Source of the DNA: an uncultured Roseobacter sp.
GTDB lineage: Bacteria; Pseudomonadota; Alphaproteobacteria; Rhodobacterales; Rhodobacteraceae
Direction of reading: 5' to 3'
DNA: 60,660 nucleotides
NCBI RefSeq assembly: GCF_947495025.1
Contig: NZ_CANLXG010000006.1
Span: 1-60,660, forward strand
Part shown: in pieces, positions 50,383-58,715 of the stretch
Layout of the letters: every line of letters begins with the position of its first letter
How positions within the stretch are numbered: position 1 is the first letter of the stretch
Notes under the pieces: generated by a model
What the model saw: the letters and a program-made list of their open reading frames with translations, nothing else
Told to the model about the DNA's origin: nothing
Database searches by the model: none
Position numbers and translations under genes: made by a program

Positions 50383-51810
50383 ATGTTCAATTCGCTTTCA
50401 GGACGGCTGCTTATACTGACAACCATCTTCGTGATGATTGCAGAAGTCCTGATTTTCGTGCCCTCGATCGCGAGGTTCCGCGAAGACTATATGATGAACC
50501 GGCTGGAACGCGCCCAGATCGCCTCGCTGGCGCTGCTGGCCGATGACATGATTGACAGCGACCTGGAAACTGAACTGCTTGAGAATGCCGGAGTCTTCAA
50601 CGTCGTGCTGCGCCGGGACTCGTCGCGTCAGCTGATGTTGTCGTCTGACATGCCCCAACCGATCGCTGCTACCTTTGATATGCGCGACAACACAGCAGCG
50701 GTGCTGATCCGTGATGCGATGGCCCGCCTCATTGAGCCCGAAAACGAAGTTGTCCGCGTCATCGGTGCGCCGGTCAGAGATGCCGGCCTGCTCATCGAAA
50801 TAACAATGGATACCTCGCCGATGCGGGCGGCGATGATTGATTACGGCATCAGGATCCTGATCCTGTCAGCCGTCATATCGGTGATTACCGCTTTCCTGCT
50901 GTTTCTGGCGATGCGTGCTTTGCTCCTCAAGCCGATCAAACGGGTCGTCGGGCATATGAAGAACTATGCCGCCGCTCCTGAAGATGCCCGTCGGATTATT
51001 ACACCGTCCGCGAGTGTGACCGAGCTGCATGAAGCGGAGGTTGCTCTGCAGCAGCTGGAAACAGACCTGACACAGGCGCTGCGTCAGAAAGAACGTCTGG
51101 CACAGCTTGGCAGCGCCGTCAGTAAGATCAGCCACGACCTGCGCAACATACTGACATCGGCACAGCTCTTTACCGACCGTATTGAGATGAGCGAGGATCC
51201 AACGGTCAAACGGATGGCGCCAAAACTTGTTGGATCCATCACCCGTGCCGTTCATCTTTGCGAAAGCACCCTGGCATTCGGAAAAGCGGAAGAACCCAGT
51301 CCGACACTCACGATGCTGGCGCTGAACGACCTGGTGGACGAGGTCATCGACAGTGAGCGTCTGGCGGTTGGCACGTTTGATCTGCAGTTCGAGTGCGATA
51401 TACCTGACGGGCTGATGTTGCGGGCAGATCCGGAGCAGCTTTACCGGGTGCTCGCCAACCTTATCAGAAACGCACGGCAGGCGATCGTCGCGACCCGCAC
51501 ACCGGGACATATCAGCGTAACAGGCTACGAGGATATGTCGGCCTGGTGGATCGAGGTTGTGGACACCGGCCCGGGCTTGCCGCCTAAAGCGCGCGAGCAT
51601 CTCTTTACACCGTTTCAGGGCGGCGCGCGCAAGGGTGGGTCCGGGCTGGGGCTTGCGATTTCTGCCGAACTTGTGCGGGGTCACGGGGGCACGCTGGAAC
51701 TGGCGCACAGTGATGCCAGCGGTACCCGTTTTGTTATCTGCCTCCCGAAAGGCGACGGAGCCATCACCATCGGCGAAGTGCCCGCTGAACTGCAAAACAC
51801 CGCCGGCTGA
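50383..51810 (+). CDS. Orphan sensor histidine kinase
   Basis: 475 residues. Two TM helices (about 7-27 and 155-178) flank a periplasmic domain of about 125 residues. A HAMP-like linker, an H-box with H251 (KISHDLRNIL), N-box (LANLIRNARQA), G1 (DTGPGLP) and G2 (GGSGLGL) follow. No response regulator gene is adjacent. It starts 11 nt after the oxidoreductase gene and may be cotranscribed. Confidence 0.93.
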   Translation: MFNSLSGRLLILTTIFVMIAEVLIFVPSIARFREDYMMNRLERAQIASLALLADDMIDSDLETELLENAGVFNVVLRRDSSRQLMLSSDMPQPIAATFDMRDNTAAVLIRDAMARLIEPENEVVRVIGAPVRDAGLLIEITMDTSPMRAAMIDYGIRILILSAVISVITAFLLFLAMRALLLKPIKRVVGHMKNYAAAPEDARRIITPSASVTELHEAEVALQQLETDLTQALRQKERLAQLGSAVSKISHDLRNILTSAQLFTDRIEMSEDPTVKRMAPKLVGSITRAVHLCESTLAFGKAEEPSPTLTMLALNDLVDEVIDSERLAVGTFDLQFECDIPDGLMLRADPEQLYRVLANLIRNARQAIVATRTPGHISVTGYEDMSAWWIEVVDTGPGLPPKAREHLFTPFQGGARKGGSGLGLAISAELVRGHGGTLELAHSDASGTRFVICLPKGDGAITIGEVPAELQNTAG

Positions 51811-51862
51811 GCGCAGCGCCGGACGTTGTGAACTGTGTGGAGTTTTTTTGCCAGGTTTGCCC

Positions 51863-51891
51863 TTGCATAACTTCGCGCGCGGGACTAAACC
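51863..51891 (+). promoter_or_regulatory. Candidate promoter for tRNA-Arg
   Basis: TTGCAT (51863-51868), 17 bp, TAAACC (51886-51891), 11 bp before the tRNA. GC-rich sequence between -10 and start fits a stringent-type tRNA promoter. Confidence 0.5.
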
Positions 51892-51902
51892 CCGCTCTCA
51901 GT

Positions 51903-51979
51903 GGACCGATAGCTCAGCTGGATAGAGTACTTGACTACGAATCAAGGGGTCGGGGGTTCGAATCCTCCTCGGTCCGCCA
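51903..51979 (+). tRNA. tRNA-Arg (anticodon ACG)
   Basis: 77 nt with all arms. The acceptor stem GGACCGA/TCGGTCC pairs fully, G is the discriminator and CCA is encoded. The D-arm AGCTC...GAGT is present, the anticodon stem CTTGA/TCAAG holds loop CTACGAA with ACG at 51937-51939, and the T-arm has GGTTCGAATCC. The A34 is expected to be edited to inosine. Its 3' end is the likely integration site of the following island. Confidence 0.98.
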
Positions 51980-52005
51980 CTAACCAAAATCAAAAAATGC
52001 AACTG

Positions 52006-52028
52006 ACCCCCGTTGGTGGGGTATTTTT
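52006..52028 (+). terminator. Weak terminator after tRNA-Arg
   Basis: ACCCC/GGGGT 5-bp stem followed by ATTTTTG, 27 bp after the tRNA. Confidence 0.4.
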
Positions 52029-52121
52029 GTTGTATAACAGCTTGTTGGTATTACCGTTCGATTGTGTTGAGCTTTTTGTGATAGTGTGCAATTCTGTTTA
52101 TTGGGTGGTATGTAGTGTGGT

Positions 52122-53315
52122 ATGCTTGTGGCACTTTCTGGAAAGCTTACAAAGAAGCTTGTTGAGAATCTTGGGCCGGGTCGTCACGGAGATGGGAACG
52201 GGTTATACCTCGTCGTGGATCCCACGGGCGCGCGGCGGTGGATTGTTCGGGTTGTGGTTAAAGGGCAGAAAAACCGCAAAGGCGGGCCACTTCGTACGGA
52301 TTTTGGACTTGGCGGCGCAGACATCGTTTCGTTGCCTCAGGCGCGGGACCGGGCTCTGGCCTATCGGCGTATGGCGAAGCAGGGACTCAATCCTCGTTTT
52401 GTTGCGCGACAGGAAATGCCGACCTTTGAAGAGGTTGCCCGCCAGGTGCACATCGAGCGACTGCCTACGTGGAAAAATGCAAAGCACGGTCAGCAATGGC
52501 TGAACACTCTGCGTGACTATGCCTTTCCAAAGATCGGGCGTATGCCCATCGACAGTATCTGCCAACCAGAAGTCATGATGTGCCTCAGCCCGATCTGGAC
52601 AGAGAAGCACGAGACCGCCAAACGTCTGGCGCAGAGGATTAAGACTGTGCTCGATGTGGCGCGTTCCAGGGGATTGCGTTCGGGCGAGAACCCAGTGGTT
52701 GCGATAAAGGAGGCTGGGGCACTGCCAAAGGTCAAAGCACGGCCGGTCCATCACAAGGCGATGCACTGGAAGGACGTGCCAGTGTTCTATGCAGCCCTGA
52801 GCAAGAAGACCGGCATGGCCGCCAAGGCACTGATGTTTACCTGCCTGACCGGTGCGCGGACCGGCGAAGTGCTTGGCATGCGGTGGGCGGAGATCGACTG
52901 GGAGGCGGGCGTCTGGACCTGCCCGGCCGATCGCATGAAAACGGGTGAACTGCACAGGGTGCCGCTGACAGAAGCAATGATCAACGTTCTGAAACCGCTA
53001 CACGCACTGCAGTCCGAATTTGTCTTCGAAGGACAGAGGCGCCATCAGCCACTCTCGAACATGTCGATGCTGATGCTCTTGCGTCGAATGAAGATCGAAG
53101 GTGTCACGGTGCATGGGTTCCGGTCGACTTTTCGGGACTGGGCGGCCGAAGAAGCGGAAGCGCCGCGCGAAGTGGCCGAAATGTCGCTTGCCCACAAGGT
53201 CGGCTCCGGTGTCGAACGGGCCTATGCGCGATCGGATTTGCTGGACCGAAGGCGTGCCTTGATGGAGGAGTGGTCGCGATTCGTGACCAAAGCTGAGCGA
53301 AAAGGGGGTCGTTAA
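52122..53315 (+). CDS. Tyrosine-type integrase of a tRNA-targeting island
   Basis: 397 residues. An N-terminal DUF4102-type arm-binding domain (LTKKLVENLGPG, GDGNGLYLVVDPTGARRW) is followed by the core-binding and catalytic domains. The catalytic set is complete: R246 (LTGARTGEVL), K273, H331/R334 (HGFRSTFRDW), H358 (LAHKVGSGVE), Y368 (ERAYARSD). Integrases of this type insert into tRNA 3' ends, matching its position 142 bp after tRNA-Arg. The stop overlaps the next start. Confidence 0.96.
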   Translation: MLVALSGKLTKKLVENLGPGRHGDGNGLYLVVDPTGARRWIVRVVVKGQKNRKGGPLRTDFGLGGADIVSLPQARDRALAYRRMAKQGLNPRFVARQEMPTFEEVARQVHIERLPTWKNAKHGQQWLNTLRDYAFPKIGRMPIDSICQPEVMMCLSPIWTEKHETAKRLAQRIKTVLDVARSRGLRSGENPVVAIKEAGALPKVKARPVHHKAMHWKDVPVFYAALSKKTGMAAKALMFTCLTGARTGEVLGMRWAEIDWEAGVWTCPADRMKTGELHRVPLTEAMINVLKPLHALQSEFVFEGQRRHQPLSNMSMLMLLRRMKIEGVTVHGFRSTFRDWAAEEAEAPREVAEMSLAHKVGSGVERAYARSDLLDRRRALMEEWSRFVTKAERKGGR

Positions 53316-54205
53316 TGTTTGCTCTTGAAGGCTATACCCCCCTCTCTTTTCTTTGGGGCGTGTTTGAGGAACGATATCTGAAATGGTGCTGCGCGCGTGC
53401 CTGCGAGTTCTACAGTGCAGATAAATTCAGTCGTTATGATCACTTCGGCTCACCCAGGGATCTCTGTGAGGACCTGTTTCTGGAGTCGCTTTCGGAATTA
53501 CGCGTCACGCTTTGCACAACCGAAGGCTCTTTTCTGGACATTGATGCAAGGCTGTCCGGAACAAACGCGAGGCTTTTCCAGAAAACGACTGTGATGGAAA
53601 GTTTCAGCATTGCCACGTTTGAGGATGAGGCTGGTCCGGAAAACGAATGGCTCATCCGCATGGGATCGCCACAATTTCGGCAGGCTGGTCATACGGCCAG
53701 TGAAGTCAAAGAGTGGATCGCTGAATATGCTGCGCTGGTTGAACGCGATGCTGATTTCAAAGCCGTGAACATACCGTTTCACACACTACCCTATCTGTTT
53801 GAGCGGCAAACCTACGTGATCGCCCGCGAGTTCCCACCCTGGTCCAGTGACATGTGGGATGATCACTATGAGCGCAACCTGCCTGACCAACATCGCGGCT
53901 CCTCCATCTGTTTAAAGGACGAGTTGGCACAGCGTTGGCAAGGTAGCCTGAGCGAAACCGCACTGCGCAAAAGGCTTCGACGTCTGATCCCCAGCGTGAA
54001 TTTTCAAGATAGTTCGTATTTGTTTCGGAGGGTTGGCAGGCCATCGAAGGTCCCGGAAACCATTCAACTCATTCAATCCATCGGAAAAGAACTTGAAGCA
54101 CTGACCGCGAAAGAAAAACTGCGGTTTCTGGAAAAAAGGCACGGTCACAAAATTGGACTGACCACCTTGCGAGAAGCTTATCGCAAGCTTCGCAATGGCA
54201 AATGA
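53315..54205 (+). CDS. Unknown protein coupled to the integrase
   Basis: 296 residues, no signal peptide or membrane helix. Rich in aromatic residues (FEERYLKWCCARACEFY; REFPPWSSDMWDDHYERN). The C-terminal 60 residues (GRPSKVPETIQLIQSIGKEL and KRHGHKIGLTTLREAYRKL) look like a helix-turn-helix, so DNA binding is possible. The ATG shares one base with the integrase stop (TAATG), so they are translated together. It could be a recombination accessory factor; no family recognised. Confidence 0.75.
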   Translation: MFALEGYTPLSFLWGVFEERYLKWCCARACEFYSADKFSRYDHFGSPRDLCEDLFLESLSELRVTLCTTEGSFLDIDARLSGTNARLFQKTTVMESFSIATFEDEAGPENEWLIRMGSPQFRQAGHTASEVKEWIAEYAALVERDADFKAVNIPFHTLPYLFERQTYVIAREFPPWSSDMWDDHYERNLPDQHRGSSICLKDELAQRWQGSLSETALRKRLRRLIPSVNFQDSSYLFRRVGRPSKVPETIQLIQSIGKELEALTAKEKLRFLEKRHGHKIGLTTLREAYRKLRNGK

Positions 54206-54278
54206 GTGCGAAGCCAACTTCTGAACGGGATAAAACGCGCCGCGTCGAAAACTGCGTGAGAAGCTTCTATTTAGTGCG

Positions 54279-54322
54279 TCGTAAAGCCACCGTAAACCCA
54301 CCGTAAACCCATCGTAAACGTG
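54279..54322 (+). repeat. Four tandem 11-bp repeats (iteron-like)
   Basis: Four contiguous units of consensus YCGTAAACCCA: TCGTAAAGCCA, CCGTAAACCCA, CCGTAAACCCA, TCGTAAACGTG. The period is exactly 11 bp, about one helical turn. The array ends 89 bp before the AlpA-like gene. Candidate binding array for the AlpA-like protein or a recombinase. The 206-bp gap 54206-54411 holds nothing else clear. Confidence 0.9.
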
Positions 54323-54411
54323 GTAACCGTTTGCGACTTTTACGAACTCTGCACAACTACTGCATCGCATGACATTCTCCGCGACCAAAGAGCAGCTAAG
54401 GAGAACATTCG

Positions 54412-54615
54412 ATGCCTGACATCTTCGAAAACGACCGGAACTACGTCCTGGGGGATCCCGAGCTTGAGATACTCGGTGACCGCCAAAAGCTCGCGCGGTG
54501 GCGTCACATGAACGTGGGTCCCGCGTACTACAAACTCGGGCGCAAGATCATCTACCGCGGATTTGATCTGAACGTCTGGGCCGCAAAGAACCGTCAGGAT
54601 CCGAACGCCTGCTAG
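54412..54615 (+). CDS. AlpA/Xis-like small DNA-binding protein
   Basis: 67 residues. The core KLARWRHMNVGPAYYKLG followed by KIIYRGFDLNVWAAKNR is the winged helix-turn-helix pattern of excisionase/AlpA (HTH_17) proteins, where the GPxYxKLG turn and a dLxxW helix recur. Such proteins steer excision or activate the integrase. AAGGAG lies 7 nt before the ATG. It stands between the 11-bp repeat array and the second recombinase. Confidence 0.85.
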   Translation: MPDIFENDRNYVLGDPELEILGDRQKLARWRHMNVGPAYYKLGRKIIYRGFDLNVWAAKNRQDPNAC

Positions 54616-54704
54616 GCCTCGCTGCTAAGCCACCAGCTCACCCCACATTGCAAACTGGTTAGCAAACATCGGCAAGACTGCCGAAGTTGCGAAGGTGCGG
54701 AGAC

Positions 54705-56267
54705 ATGACCCGATCCTACAAAAGAATTCGCGCAAAAAAAGACCGGGTCTATTCCGTTGGAGATCTGATGCGATTGTTTGATGTGTCGCGGAACACAATC
54801 AGCAATTGGGTCAAAGAAGGCTTGGTACCTTCCGACGACAATAGACCTTATATATTCCGCGGGGCCGTAGTCCAAGACTTCCACAAAAGGCGGAGAGATC
54901 GAAGATATGCTTCGCTCAAGCCACATGAATTCTATTGCTTTACCTGCAAAGCGCCTGTGGCACCAATCGAGTTTGTCCGCGAGCCGTTAGCAACATTATC
55001 CGGCGCGCAGGCTCTGCGCGCCACGTGCCCGAGGTGCAAAAGGGGCATCACCAGATTCGGGACTCCGGGAGATCTGCACGTTGATAGATCACAAGACGCT
55101 CCAAATACTACCGAGGACCAAACAGACGAAGGAGAATTAAAGGCGCCCGGTGATATTTGGATTTGGCACACAAAAAATGATCGTATAATTCACGCATGGC
55201 AGATCAGCGCAGGCCGTTTCGCCGACGCGACCACTGATGCTCACCTGCGCGCCATTCGTTTTCTGGAAGGTGCTATTCGGGGGAAGCCCTTCATGGCATT
55301 GACCACGGAGAATATCGACGCAGTCCGATCTGAGTTGAAATTACAGATCTCTGGTTCTTGTGATGCACCGAAGTCGCGCTCAAGTATCAGTCACACGGCG
55401 TCCCACATCCGCAAGTTTCTGGAATGGCTTTTGAAGCAAGATTTTGCCTCTGACCTTCCAAGAGACCTGCCAGACTACATCGATTTGCCCAGGGCTGCGT
55501 ACGCCCAATGTCTGCCGCGACCCCCAAAAAAATATCCTCTCATTGAAGAGGCTGAAACCATGCTCCAACGCATGCCGTCCCGGACTTTAACCCAGCAGCG
55601 GGATCGCGCGATGTTCGCGATCGCTTTTCTTGGTGCTTTAAGAGCAGACACCCTCATCTCACTTCGGCTGAAGCACCTGAGGATTGCTGAAAAACTGATC
55701 CTACAGGATGGTTCTGTATCCAGGACGAAAAATGGTAAAAGCCTTGAGATATGGTGGTTCCCAATTCCTGAAGTTTTCTCTGCCGAAGTGACCAAGTGGG
55801 ACGATCTTATGCGCGAACTTGGCTTTCAAAACGATGATCCACTTTTCCCTGACCTGAAGTATATTCTGACCGGCTATCGCAGGCGGTTCCCAAACGCGCC
55901 TCCGATCGAGCCGATGAAGACAAAGACTGCTGTGACCAAGGCCTTCGAGATAGCCAGCATAGGAGCCAAAGCGCTCTACACGCCTCACTCGGCAAAGCAC
56001 ACTATCGCCGCTGAAAGGGATCGCCGGCACCTCACGGCGCTCGAACGCAAAGCCTGGTCAGAAAACATGGGGCATGAAACGGAACAGATCACTGAGCGGC
56101 ACTACGGCCAACTCTCACCGGACGAGCGAAGACAAGCGATTGAAAATATCGGTTGTGGATCAGAGCAACTGGCGTGGCTTGAAGGGCTAACCAATGATGA
56201 GTTGGGCGCCGGCGTTCGACAGTTACTGACGCGCCAGTTGGAGAACAAAAAAAGGAGCAATGGCTGA
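54705..56267 (+). CDS. Composite recombinase-like protein: HTH, C4 zinc ribbon, tyrosine recombinase domain
   Basis: 520 residues. Residues ~15-59 form a MerR/HTH_17-like helix-turn-helix (VGDLMRLFDVSRNTISNWVK). C78-C81 (CFTC) and C108-C111 (CPRC) form a likely zinc ribbon. A SAM-like core-binding part (about 150-260) and a catalytic domain follow: R313 (LGALRADTL), K342, H428-S-A-K431-H, H457 (MGHETEQI), Y467 (ERHYGQL). The second catalytic Arg of the usual HxxR motif is Lys431. It is probably an active or regulatory DNA-breaking enzyme of the island; which, cannot be told. ATG 54705 was chosen (GGAG upstream). Confidence 0.85.
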   Translation: MTRSYKRIRAKKDRVYSVGDLMRLFDVSRNTISNWVKEGLVPSDDNRPYIFRGAVVQDFHKRRRDRRYASLKPHEFYCFTCKAPVAPIEFVREPLATLSGAQALRATCPRCKRGITRFGTPGDLHVDRSQDAPNTTEDQTDEGELKAPGDIWIWHTKNDRIIHAWQISAGRFADATTDAHLRAIRFLEGAIRGKPFMALTTENIDAVRSELKLQISGSCDAPKSRSSISHTASHIRKFLEWLLKQDFASDLPRDLPDYIDLPRAAYAQCLPRPPKKYPLIEEAETMLQRMPSRTLTQQRDRAMFAIAFLGALRADTLISLRLKHLRIAEKLILQDGSVSRTKNGKSLEIWWFPIPEVFSAEVTKWDDLMRELGFQNDDPLFPDLKYILTGYRRRFPNAPPIEPMKTKTAVTKAFEIASIGAKALYTPHSAKHTIAAERDRRHLTALERKAWSENMGHETEQITERHYGQLSPDERRQAIENIGCGSEQLAWLEGLTNDELGAGVRQLLTRQLENKKRSNG

Positions 56268-56526
56268 GTGGGGCGGAAGCTGACCTTCGCTGCACAAGCA
56301 AAATGCTCCGGGTCCCATAAGGAAAGCTGACATTCAAACCAGAAGGAATGCCGCTAGCGGTCAGCGGAACTCCTATTTGATGTCTTGGCACTACCCTCTT
56401 GATGCAAATAGTTCTTGGTCGGGATTGAGCTTTGAGGAGCAACACTGTATGTTGGGCGTCCCCATAGGATCTGAAGAAGCAGAATACTATATCTAGATCT
56501 TGAATGCATCGGTTGGACCGCACATT

Positions 56527-56538
56527 TGTTCTAGAACA
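56527..56538. promoter_or_regulatory. 12-bp perfect palindrome before the MBL gene
   Basis: TGTTCTAGAACA lies 23 bp before the ATG of the metallo-beta-lactamase-fold gene. The surrounding 294-bp gap (56268-56561) also contains CCGCTAGCGG. Candidate operator. Confidence 0.4.
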
Positions 56539-56561
56539 TTTAGGAAACATTGAGGCCAATC

Positions 56562-57410
56562 ATGTCAGCCCAGAGACTTTCCATCTTTTCGTGTGACAAC
56601 GGCGATGCTTCGCTGATTGAGGCCCACGGTCGGGTGATTATGACAGACATAAATTACCGCGCTGAAGCCAGCGACGAGAAGAGTGACGCTTTGGATTTCG
56701 CGCCCAAGATCAGAAACGCCTGCAAGGATGACAAGCTTGACATCTTTGTACTGACGCACCCGGACGAGGATCACCTTGGAGGTTTCGGAGAAATCTTCCA
56801 TCTTGGAAAACCGGATGATCGCGACGCTGATCCCGATGAGGGTGACGTCTTGATATTGGTCGACGAGATTTGGTGCAGCGAATACTCTGCCAACCCAAAC
56901 TATACGACAGAAAAGTCCAAGCCGGTTTTGGACGAAATCAAGCGCAGAAAGGCGTTGCAAGGAACTGATGCGGGAAACCGCGATGGAAACCGGTTGAAGG
57001 TTTTGACAGCCGTGTCCGGTTCGAAAAATACCCTATGCAACGGCATTGAGTGGCGGCTCCTAGCCCCCAATGCTTCCGAAGGAAACATCCCCAAGGCGAA
57101 AGAGGGTGAACCCAAGAATTCATCGAACCCTGCGAGTCTTGTAATCCAGTGGACGGTTACTGTTAGGGGGCGAAAATCTGTGTTTGTGCTAGCCGGGGAC
57201 TCTACAGTTGATATCTGGGAACGGCTCAACAAAGAGATGACCGCAGAACAGCTTGAATGGGACGTTCTGCTTGCACCACATCACTGTTCCAGACATTCGC
57301 TCGGTCGCAAAGTGGTTAGTGATGGTAATGAATCTTTTGAATGGTCGGATGCGGCATACGACGGCTTAGATCACCCGACTTCCGGAAAGTCTCATGTTGT
57401 TGCATCCTGA
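56562..57410 (+). pseudogene. Metallo-beta-lactamase-fold hydrolase, 3' end cut off by the IS element
   Basis: 282 residues remain. The metal-binding motif is H66-x-D68-x-D70-H71 (THPDEDHLGG), with D213 (AGDS) and H240/H241 (APHHCSRHS) as further ligands, so the catalytic core looks intact. It resembles the soluble ComEC/Rec2-like MBL hydrolases often found in defence islands. The reading frame ends at a TGA that is the first triplet of the IS inverted repeat. Just before it reads SGKSHVVAS, where homologues usually continue. Codons directly after the IS read NPFSRSPRG then stop, so the 3' end may also be damaged. GAGG lies before the ATG. Confidence 0.8.
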
Positions 57411-57423
57411 CCCAGCCCCCTGA
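57408..57423 (+). repeat. IS left inverted repeat
   Basis: TGACCCAGCCCCCTGA, perfect complement of the repeat at 58660-58675. Confidence 0.95.
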
Positions 57424-57433
57424 TCCGGGCCGT

Positions 57434-58339
57434 TCAGGTGTAGAATCCGTTCCTGTTTCTTTCTGTTGATAGGTTTGCGGTCAAGGCCTGCTGAGCGGAG
57501 CCCTTGCGGAGCTCAAGCGAGGCAGGCCGGGTGCTGCGGTTGAGGTTGGCGTAGACAGCCGGAGCCAGCCCGCCAAGCGATGTGTGTGGTCTCTGTGTGT
57601 TGTAGTCGATCCTCCAGTTTTCGATGATCTTTCGCGCCTCGGCGAGGTTGCCGAAGATGTGTTCGTTCAGGCATTCATCACGCAATCGGCCGTTGAAGCT
57701 TTCCACGAACGCGTTTTGCATTGGCTTGCCCGGTGCGATGTAATGCCAACCAACGCCAGTGTCCTGGCACCACCTCAGCACCGCATGGGATGTCATTTCG
57801 GTTCCGTTGTCGCTGACAATCATGTTCGGCTGCCCGCGCCTGCGGATCAACTCATCCAGTTCACGCGTCATGCGGGCCCCTGACAGGGAACGGTCCACGA
57901 CGGTCGCTAGCGCCTCACGGGTACAATCATCCACGATGCACAATACGCGGAACCGCTGGCCATCCTCAAAGGCGTCAGACACGAAGTCGAGCGACCATCG
58001 CTGGTTGGCGCGATCCGGAACCAGAATTGGTCTACGCGTGCCCAAGGCCCGTTTGCGCGAGCGTCTGCGTCGAACCGCCAGCCCTTCTTCGCGATAGAGC
58101 CGGAACAGCTTCTTGTGGTTCACCTCAAAACCTTCTCTGGCCAGCAAGATGCCCAGACGGCGATACCCGAACCGGCGACGCTCATTCGCCAGTTCCCGCA
58201 GCCGCTTGCGCAGGGCTTCATCGCCCTGGTCCTGCTTCTTGTACTGGAAGACAGACCTATGCAGATCAGCCAAATCGCACGCCCGACGCTCAGAAAGGCC
58301 GTGCTGATCCATCACGTCCGACACAGCCCTGCGCTTCAC
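57434..58339 (-). CDS. IS3 transposase OrfB (DDE integrase domain)
   Basis: 301 residues counted from the first GTG, normally made as an OrfAB fusion. The DDE residues are visible in WSLDFVSD, MIVSDNGTE and NAFVESFNGRLRDE. An HTH_21-type region (RFGYRRLGILLAREG) precedes the catalytic domain. In the -1 frame the sequence continues from orfA as KKLLTPDVKRRAV. Confidence 0.95.
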   Translation of the reverse strand: MKRRAVSDVMDQHGLSERRACDLADLHRSVFQYKKQDQGDEALRKRLRELANERRRFGYRRLGILLAREGFEVNHKKLFRLYREEGLAVRRRRSRKRALGTRRPILVPDRANQRWSLDFVSDAFEDGQRFRVLCIVDDCTREALATVVDRSLSGARMTRELDELIRRRGQPNMIVSDNGTEMTSHAVLRWCQDTGVGWHYIAPGKPMQNAFVESFNGRLRDECLNEHIFGNLAEARKIIENWRIDYNTQRPHTSLGGLAPAVYANLNRSTRPASLELRKGSAQQALTANLSTERNRNGFYT

Positions 58340-58347
58340 ATCAGGCG

Positions 58348-58611
58348 TTAGTAATTTTTTGTGGCGAGGTCTTTCAGTGCGGCGTTGTCGAGCATCGCAT
58401 CTGCAAGCATGCGCTTCAGACGGTTGTTCTCGTCCTCAAGCGCCCTCAGCTTTTTTGCGTCCGACACATTCATCCCGCCGAACTTGGCCTTGTACTTGTA
58501 GAATGTCGCGTCACTGATCCCGTACTTCCGGCACAGCTCCTGCGCCTTCACCCCGGCCTCGTACTCTTTGATCATCCCAATGATCTGCTCGTCACTAAAT
58601 CTGCGTTTCAT
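58348..58611 (-). CDS. IS3 transposase OrfA (HTH and leucine zipper)
   Basis: 87 residues. A helix-turn-helix (KRRFSDEQIIGMIKEYEAG, KYGISDATFYKYK) and a short coiled coil (KLRALEDENNRLKRMLAD) as in other IS3 OrfA proteins. The first ATG upstream at 58644 was rejected because the family starts MKRRFSDEQ. Confidence 0.95.
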   Translation of the reverse strand: MKRRFSDEQIIGMIKEYEAGVKAQELCRKYGISDATFYKYKAKFGGMNVSDAKKLRALEDENNRLKRMLADAMLDNAALKDLATKNY

Positions 58612-58659
58612 AGTCCATCCTTTGCTTGGACGGATTACTAACATCCTTGTGGCCTGATT

Positions 58660-58675
58660 TCAGGGGGCTGGGTCA
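58660..58675 (+). repeat. IS right inverted repeat
   Basis: TCAGGGGGCTGGGTCA, perfect reverse complement of the left repeat. Confidence 0.95.
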
Positions 58676-58715
58676 AACCCATTTTCTCGTTCGCCTAGAG
58701 GATGATGGCCAGTAG

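Larger units (their letters stand above)
57408..58675 (-). mobile_element. IS3-family insertion sequence, 1268 bp
   Basis: Bounded by 16-bp perfect inverted repeats and carrying orfA and orfB with a -1 frameshift window (A-AAA-AAT on the - strand, 58354-58360) just before the orfA stop. Both ORFs are intact. The flanks (GCATCC left, AACCCA right) show no obvious target duplication. Confidence 0.95.

Noticed and set aside
54279..54322. CRISPR array
   Set aside because: Units are contiguous 11-mers with no spacers and there are no cas genes.
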